From contig WQTL01000308.1 in NCBI GenBank assembly GCA_009786275.1, positions 1-5,134 on the forward strand: a DNA stretch of 5,134 nt, in the 5' to 3' direction. The notes under the pieces were generated by a model. The model saw only the letters and a program-made list of their open reading frames with translations. It had not been told where the DNA came from and did not search any database. The stretch is from Bacillota bacterium (GTDB taxonomy: Bacteria > Bacillota > Clostridia > Oscillospirales > Acutalibacteraceae). A program made the translations under genes and the position numbers. Positions 3,590-5,134 of this stretch are shown here, in pieces. Numbering within the stretch: the first letter of the stretch is position 1; each line of letters opens with the position of its first letter.

Positions 3590-5134
3590 TTATGCCGAAT
3601 GCCTCGCGATAATCTCGCCGACGTCCGCGATATGGTAGGATACCTCGCTACGCCACGCGCCGTATTCGCCCAGCCCGTTGACGGCCGCGGTCCACTCCTC
3701 CAGGGCTTTGCGCTTCGCCTCGCTCTGCGGGGTCCTCCGCCCCTTCGTCTCCAGGACGAGCATGTTTCCGTTGCGCAGCCGGATGAGGAAATCAGGGAAA
3801 TACTTCCGCACCACTCCCTCGTAGACGTATACGACCTCGAAGCCGATGTGGTCGTTCTTCACCCATGCCGCGACGTTCGGGTCGTTCTGTATCCGGCAGC
3901 TTTCGGCGTCCTCCCACGCGCCGTCGAACACGCAGTGGCTGATGTGGCTCTTTTCGGTGATCCTGCAGGGCCTGCCGGTGTACCAGGCGCCCATGTCGCC
4001 CGTGGAGCGCACTTTCTGCCCGGCATCAAACACCGGCGCCAGCCTGCTCGTCTGCTCCACCTGTATGAAATCCCACAGGCGGCGGACGATATCGCCCATG
4101 TTGAGCATCAGGGTCATCCGCCTGCGCGCGGGGTCCCGGTTGAACAGCGGCGGGTTAATCCGGATCGCCCCGCATTCCAGATATCGCTCCACCAGGCCGA
4201 TCACCTGCCCGATCAGCGCGAATGGCGTGCCCTCCCGCTGCCACGCGGCGTCCATGGCGCTGAAAGCTTCCGCCACAGCCCGGAAAATCATTTCCTGCAT
4301 GCGGAACTCCTTCATCAGGCCGACCTGAAAGCGCAGCTTGTCCGCATCCAAATAGAGCGTCTCGATCCTGCCGATGTCCGCGGACAGCACGGGCTTGAAC
4401 ACGCGGTCGATGCGCGCGATGTTCGGGAAGCTGATGGCGAACTCCGCCTTCTCCGGCAGCGGCTCCACCTGGGTTTTTGGCTTCGGGGGGCGCGGCGCGC
4501 CCGCCTCGGCGCTCTCGTGGGGGAGGAAGGAGAAGGGGATGCCGTAGATGTTCACGTATTCGGGCGTGAACATCTCCGTGCCCTCCTCCGGCTCGTAGGA
4601 CGTGCGGCGCAGTCCGCGCCCGACCACCTGCTCGCAGAGCAGCTGGCTGGTGAACGCCCGCAGCCCGAGGATGTGCGTGACGTTCTTCGCGTCCCAGCCC
4701 TCGGAGAGCATGGCTACGCTGACGACGTTGCGCACCTGCTCGCCGGGCTTGCCCCGCTGGCCCACAGTGCCGGCTTTTTCGCGCAGGGCCTCGTCGGCGT
4801 CCACGGTGGTGGAATCCACCTGCAGCGTGTAGGCCGGGTCGCAGAGCTCCTCGATGGGCACGCGCCTGGTATGATCGAACATGTGCTTGACGCGCGCGGC
4901 GGTCTCCGTGCGGTTGGCTACGGTGACCATGACGGGCGGCACGGCACCCGGGTCGTCCCTTTTCCAGGCCTTGTAGGCCTCCAGCCAGTCCGCTCCCAAA
5001 AGCCGGTAGGCGTTGGTCAGCAGCGCGGGCAGCGGCTCCTCCGGCCGCGCGGAGCGGCTGATGTCGCCGCGCACCGTCTCGTCGTTGTAGAGATGGTACA
5101 GCTTGGAGCGGAAGGCCGCCGCGTCCGGCACCGC
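3590..5134 (-). CDS. C-terminal half of a restriction-type SF2 helicase with PD-(D/E)XK nuclease domain (5' end outside window)
   Basis: The frame is open to the right edge; the apparent GTG at 5131 is only an internal valine codon, so the N-terminal helicase half (Walker A and B) is beyond the window. Counting from that valine, the visible part has a second RecA-like domain: VMVTVANRTETAARV (67-81), motif V SVAMLSEGWDAKNVTH (138-153) and motif VI QVVGRGLRR (168-176), then YVNIYGIPFSFLP (192-204). Near the C-terminus, YFPDFLIRLRNGNMLVLETKGR (444-465) gives a PD...ExK nuclease motif with D447, E461 and K463. This order matches type III Res subunits and BPTD_3080-like restriction endonucleases of about 1000 residues, which translocate on DNA and cut it. 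A methyltransferase partner, if any, would be upstream, outside the window. The gene ends with TAA at 3592-3590, with no terminator before the tRNA promoter, so read-through into the tRNAs is possible. Confidence 0.9.
   Translation of the reverse strand, partial: AVPDAAAFRSKLYHLYNDETVRGDISRSARPEEPLPALLTNAYRLLGADWLEAYKAWKRDDPGAVPPVMVTVANRTETAARVKHMFDHTRRVPIEELCDPAYTLQVDSTTVDADEALREKAGTVGQRGKPGEQVRNVVSVAMLSEGWDAKNVTHILGLRAFTSQLLCEQVVGRGLRRTSYEPEEGTEMFTPEYVNIYGIPFSFLPHESAEAGAPRPPKPKTQVEPLPEKAEFAISFPNIARIDRVFKPVLSADIGRIETLYLDADKLRFQVGLMKEFRMQEMIFRAVAEAFSAMDAAWQREGTPFALIGQVIGLVERYLECGAIRINPPLFNRDPARRRMTLMLNMGDIVRRLWDFIQVEQTSRLAPVFDAGQKVRSTGDMGAWYTGRPCRITEKSHISHCVFDGAWEDAESCRIQNDPNVAAWVKNDHIGFEVVYVYEGVVRKYFPDFLIRLRNGNMLVLETKGRRTPQSEAKRKALEEWTAAVNGLGEYGAWRSEVSYHIADVGEIIARHSA

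Noticed and set aside
3390..3638. Short frames across the tRNA genes on both strands
   Set aside because: They are translations of the two serine tRNA genes and their spacers, which are certain from structure.
3846..4328. Plus-strand frames (also 4602-4832) opposite the nuclease gene
   Set aside because: They are shadows caused by high GC content; the minus-strand frame carries all the helicase and nuclease motifs.
1..5134. CRISPR array, insertion sequence or replication origin
   Set aside because: No regularly spaced repeats with unique spacers, no transposase frame with terminal inverted repeats, and no iteron cluster were found; the only tandem repeat has two copies.

Overview
The window looks like chromosomal accessory DNA from a GC-rich Firmicute, probably a gut-type Clostridia. 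The reasons are strong GGAGG-type ribosome binding sites, consensus sigma-70/sigma-A promoters, tRNA genes that encode their own CCA ends, and the Clostridia-like character of the proteins. Taxonomy is inferred from style only. The left-most gene is visibly less GC-rich than the right-most one, which suggests the segment was assembled from different sources.

Layout, left to right. (1) At 2-451 (+) is the C-terminal part of an acidic, possibly DUF4303-like protein, followed by a probable terminator near 496-523. (2) At 607-1254 (+) is a helix-turn-helix (HTH) protein with a long Pro/Glu-rich tail. Its promoter region is crowded with ACAA/TTGT inverted repeats. A 9-bp GC-rich hairpin separates it from 1301-2047 (+), a compact protein that resembles the N-lobe of HipA/CtkA-type kinases. 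Regulator followed by kinase-like protein recalls hipBA, but the catalytic loop is not canonical. A clear intrinsic terminator closes this pair. (3) At 2071-2622 (-) is a DUF1273/YpsA-type SLOG protein, divergent from an XRE-family regulator at 2748-3083 (+). Two 15-bp near-identical repeats exactly 60 bp apart lie in their shared intergenic region; one covers the -10 of the SLOG promoter. (4) The block 3084-3296 has no gene. It holds a 19-bp-period direct repeat and a row of three hairpins. (5) Two serine tRNA genes on the minus strand, Ser-CGA at 3422-3509 and Ser-GCT at 3297-3387, have a perfect TTGACA-N17-TATAAT promoter upstream. (6) From 3590 to the right edge (-) is the C-terminal half of a large restriction-type SF2 helicase with a PD-(D/E)XK nuclease end. 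Its start lies outside the window.

How the parts may work together. The content (HTH plus kinase-like pair, SLOG plus XRE pair, helicase-nuclease, tRNA-Ser genes as a possible hotspot) fits a conflict or defence-type accessory locus beside tRNA genes. No integrase, transposase or CRISPR array is visible, so mobility is not shown. The most attractive candidates for something undescribed are the HTH/HipA-like pair at 541-2091 and the divergent SLOG/XRE unit at 2071-3083.
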